From Methanofollis tationis (GTDB lineage Archaea > Halobacteriota > Methanomicrobia > Methanomicrobiales > Methanofollaceae): a DNA stretch of 64,000 nucleotides. Numbering within the stretch: the stretch's first letter is position 1; each line of letters opens with the position of its first letter. The notes under the pieces were generated by a model. It saw only the letters and a list, made by a program, of their open reading frames with translations. It had not been told where the DNA came from and did not search any database. Of the stretch, positions 61,903-64,000 are shown piece after piece. The position numbers and the translations under genes were made by a program. The stretch is from positions 163,104 through 227,103 of the forward strand of contig NZ_JABXWR010000001.1 of the NCBI RefSeq assembly GCF_013377755.1, written 5' to 3'.

Positions 61903-62534
61903 CTGACCGGCTCCGCGAAGATGGTCGATGCGATCTCAGGAGAGAGGGCGATATCCGCACCCTTCACCCTGACCACAACGGCATCGTTATAGAGTTTGCG
62001 CCTGATCGTGATCTGCTCGCCCGGTATGAGGCCGAGGTCGATCAGACGGCGATTCCGGCTGAGGCAGCGGATCAGGGTGATCTCGAGGAGATCGCCCTCG
62101 GCAAACTCCAGCAGGCTGTGTTCGCGGCAACGGCCGGCACAATGCCGCCTCGGGCCGTGGCCGGGCCGCTCGATGTACCTGGAGAGGCGGTCGATGGCCT
62201 CGTCAGAGATCTCGTGCTCGAGGACACAGGCCTCTTTTGAAGCGGCCCCGGTGTCCATACCAAGCATTTCGCAGAGGAAACACTCAAGGACGCGATGTTT
62301 TCTGAGGACCGCTTCGGCAACGCGCTTTCCCTCGGTGGAGAGGAGATATCCCTGATCATCCTTCCGGACCGTTCCATCGGCAACAAGTCCCGCGAGACAT
62401 GCCTCAACCTCGGCCCTGTCCGCGTCCACCGCCGCCAGGATCCCGTCTGCGGCCACAGAGCCACCGTTCGCCTGCGTCAGGGTGAGAATTGCCTCAAGGC
62501 AGTCTTCACGGACGGAGGAATTCATACATTCCAT
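61899..62534 (-). CDS. DtxR-family metal regulator fused to FeoA domain
   Basis: 211 residues from the ATG at 62534; an ATG at 62525 is an alternative. Residues 1-60 form the winged HTH (EAILTLTQANGG..GLVADGTVRKDD), about 60-125 the dimerisation and metal site (RVLECFLCEML..ACVLEHEISDEAIDRL; C, E and H ligands), and 140-211 the FeoA SH3-like domain (GDLLEITLIRCLSRNRRLIDLGLIPGEQITI). So one protein senses iron and also supplies FeoA. A perfect-looking 10-bp inverted repeat at 62532-62556 overlaps the start and may be its operator. Confidence 0.9.
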   Translation of the reverse strand: MECMNSSVREDCLEAILTLTQANGGSVAADGILAAVDADRAEVEACLAGLVADGTVRKDDQGYLLSTEGKRVAEAVLRKHRVLECFLCEMLGMDTGAASKEACVLEHEISDEAIDRLSRYIERPGHGPRRHCAGRCREHSLLEFAEGDLLEITLIRCLSRNRRLIDLGLIPGEQITIRRKLYNDAVVVRVKGADIALSPEIASTIFAEPVR

Positions 62535-62556
62535 TTGAGCTTTTTGCTCATATGGA
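62532..62556. promoter_or_regulatory. Inverted repeat at the feo operon start
   Basis: CCATTTGAGC, 5-nt spacer, GCTCATATGG: nine of ten arm bases pair. It covers the start region of the DtxR-FeoA gene on the minus strand. Autoregulation by the metal regulator is a natural reading, but an RNA hairpin acting on translation is possible too. Confidence 0.5.
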
Positions 62557-62605
62557 TTTGCTTCCCTGCAGAAAGGGAGACAGAAGAGAGGGCGGTCACT
62601 CAAGC

Positions 62606-62615
62606 GCTATATAGG
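62606..62615. promoter_or_regulatory. Shared bidirectional TATA box (polX and feo operon)
   Basis: GCTATATAGG is nearly palindromic. It lies 25 nt before the polX ATG (leaderless) and about 75 nt before the feo operon start, so either strand could use it. Confidence 0.5.
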
Positions 62616-62634
62616 AACACGCCCACCCTCATGC

Positions 62635-64000
62635 ATGGCGACGAGCAACCGGGAGGTGGCACGGCTCCTCGGTGAGATCGGCACGCTGCTGGAGATCCAG
62701 GGAGAGAACCCCTTCAAAATCAGGGCCTATACGAGGGCGGCCGAACAGATCGATCATCTCGCAGAGCCGGTCTCCTCTCTGAGCGCAGAGGATCTCGAGG
62801 CGATACCCGGCGTAGGAGAGGCGATCGCCGGAAAAATACAGGATATCCTGAATACCGGCACCTGTGCCGAGCTGGAGAGGCTCCGTGCCGCCACTCCCCC
62901 TGGCCTCATCCCCCTCCTCGCGCTCAATGGTGTCGGCCCGAAGACGGTCAGAAGGCTCTGGACCGAACTCGGGGTGGATGGAGTCGAGGCCCTTGAGGCT
63001 GCAGCACGAAGCCGCCGGATCAGGGCCCTGAAAGGGTTCGGGGCAAAGAAGGAAGACGACATCTTGAAGGCGATCGCAGAGGCGAAAGAAGGGGCAGGGC
63101 GGATGAACCGGGCCGAGGCCGAACGACTGGCCGCGGCGCTGACCGCCGCAATCCCGGGGGATTCATGGGTGGCCGGGAGCCTGAGGCGCGGCCGCTCCAC
63201 CATCGGGGACATCGACATCGTCACGACGGCACCGCCACGGGAGACGAGACTGGCCCTCAGGCAGATCGCAGACACCGTCATCGACGAGGGGGAACGAAAG
63301 ATCTCGGTGACGATCGGCGGGCGGCGGGCCGACGTCAGGTTTGCCGATCCCGGATCGATCGGCGCCATGCTGATCTACCTCACCGGCTCGAAGGCCTTCA
63401 ACATCAGGCTCAGGGAGATCGCCGGGCGAAAGGAGATGCGCCTGAACGAGTACGGCCTGACCGACCGGGGATCGGGAAACCTTCTGACCTTCCCGACAGA
63501 GGAGGGCGTATTTTCCGCCCTCGGGATGAACCCGGTCCCGCCTGAACTCAGGGAGGACCGCGGGGAGGTGGAGGCCGCCCTGGGCGGGGGACTTCCCCCT
63601 CTCCTGGACGAGACCGGGATCAGGGGGGACCTCCACGTTCACTCGGAATGGAGCGACGGCGTGCTCTCCCTGGAAGATATCGCCACAGAGGGAGAGCGGA
63701 TGGGCTACGAGTACATCCTGATCACCGATCACGCGGCCGGCATCGGGATCACTCACGGCCTCGACGCCGAACGGCTGGAGAAACAGCGGCAGGAGATCAG
63801 GGCGGTGAACAGAACGGCGTCCTGCACCCTTCTCGCCGGGGTCGAGGCCGACATCCTCCCGGACGGGAGGCTTTCTCTCCCTGATGCAGCACTTGAAGCC
63901 TGCGACCTGGTGGTCGCCTCGGTGCACTCGGCCTTCAGGCAGGACGGGGATACCATGACACGGAGGGTGATCGCCGCCCTCGAAAACGAGCACGTCGATA
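62635..64000 (+). CDS. polX: DNA polymerase X family protein with PHP domain, partial
   Basis: 455 codons are visible before the window ends. The N-terminal helix-hairpin-helix region (LEAIPGVGEAIAGKIQDIL, LNGVGPKTVRRLW) is followed by the nucleotidyltransferase core with GSLRRGRSTIGDIDIVTT (Asp pair in GDIDIV) and YLTGSKAFNIRLRE. From about residue 335, GDLHVHSEWSDGVLSL begins the PHP phosphoesterase domain. Bacterial and archaeal PolX enzymes fill gaps in base-excision repair. It starts at the ATG at 62635; its promoter lies 25 nt upstream. Only the C-terminus is missing. Confidence 0.93.
   Translation, partial: MATSNREVARLLGEIGTLLEIQGENPFKIRAYTRAAEQIDHLAEPVSSLSAEDLEAIPGVGEAIAGKIQDILNTGTCAELERLRAATPPGLIPLLALNGVGPKTVRRLWTELGVDGVEALEAAARSRRIRALKGFGAKKEDDILKAIAEAKEGAGRMNRAEAERLAAALTAAIPGDSWVAGSLRRGRSTIGDIDIVTTAPPRETRLALRQIADTVIDEGERKISVTIGGRRADVRFADPGSIGAMLIYLTGSKAFNIRLREIAGRKEMRLNEYGLTDRGSGNLLTFPTEEGVFSALGMNPVPPELREDRGEVEAALGGGLPPLLDETGIRGDLHVHSEWSDGVLSLEDIATEGERMGYEYILITDHAAGIGITHGLDAERLEKQRQEIRAVNRTASCTLLAGVEADILPDGRLSLPDAALEACDLVVASVHSAFRQDGDTMTRRVIAALENEHVD

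Overview
The window is archaeal and fits a high-GC methanogen of the order Methanomicrobiales, most like Methanofollis or Methanoculleus (inferred from gene content, not from a database search). The signs are TATA boxes about 25-30 nt before start codons (many genes look leaderless), T-run terminators, diphthine synthase, archaeal NusA, DUF357, a SelB-like EF-Tu paralogue, PHP-type PolX, methanogen-type lipoproteins (TGC lipobox) and PAS sensors without kinase domains. Both ends cut a gene: a secreted protein on the left and polX on the right.

0-10.7 kb: a cut secreted protein, tRNA-Thr(UGU), a YkgJ-type cysteine-cluster protein, rmlA-rmlB for dTDP-sugars, a thioredoxin-like protein, then a phosphate module. 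In this module an AbrB-PhoU regulator is divergent from pstS, a fused pstC-pstA, pstB and phoU. 10.7-18.5 kb: GC-rich structured repeats, an IS256-type element (copy 1), and an acetyl-CoA synthetase (ADP-forming)-CorA-DUF389 operon divergent from an EF-Tu-like protein that has lost its GTPase motifs. 18.5-33.9 kb: mutS-mutL with a HEAT protein upstream, cyclophilin, a SET protein, exonuclease III, an unusual ACT-ACT-metallo-beta-lactamase fusion, a ferritin-like protein, an osmoprotectant ABC operon, two small enzymes and a lipoprotein.

34-42.4 kb is an insertion-sequence-rich stretch. It holds an IS1634-like element, a polar amino acid ABC operon, and a PAS sensor gene cut in two by an IS5-type element, with an ISH1-like element just upstream of its promoter. 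42.4-54.1 kb carries a phosphodiesterase, a PAS-GAF-PAS sensor, an S-layer-like protein with an HAE3-type RND exporter, FKBP, MsrB, a membrane protein, a zinc-ribbon gene split by IS256 copy 2, a SIMPL protein and a metallo-beta-lactamase. 54.4-64 kb carries nusA-hisE, DUF151, a UPF0104 membrane protein and a tight six-gene minus-strand operon: DtxR-FeoA regulator, FeoB, a degenerate RecA/KaiC-like protein, a degenerate KaiC fused to an apparently intact small GTPase, dph5 and DUF357. polX is divergent from it.

The best candidates for undescribed biology are the pseudo-KaiC/GTPase pair inside the iron-transport operon, the modular GC-rich intergenic repeat family, and the recently IS-broken zinc-ribbon and PAS genes, whose original reading frames can be rebuilt exactly.
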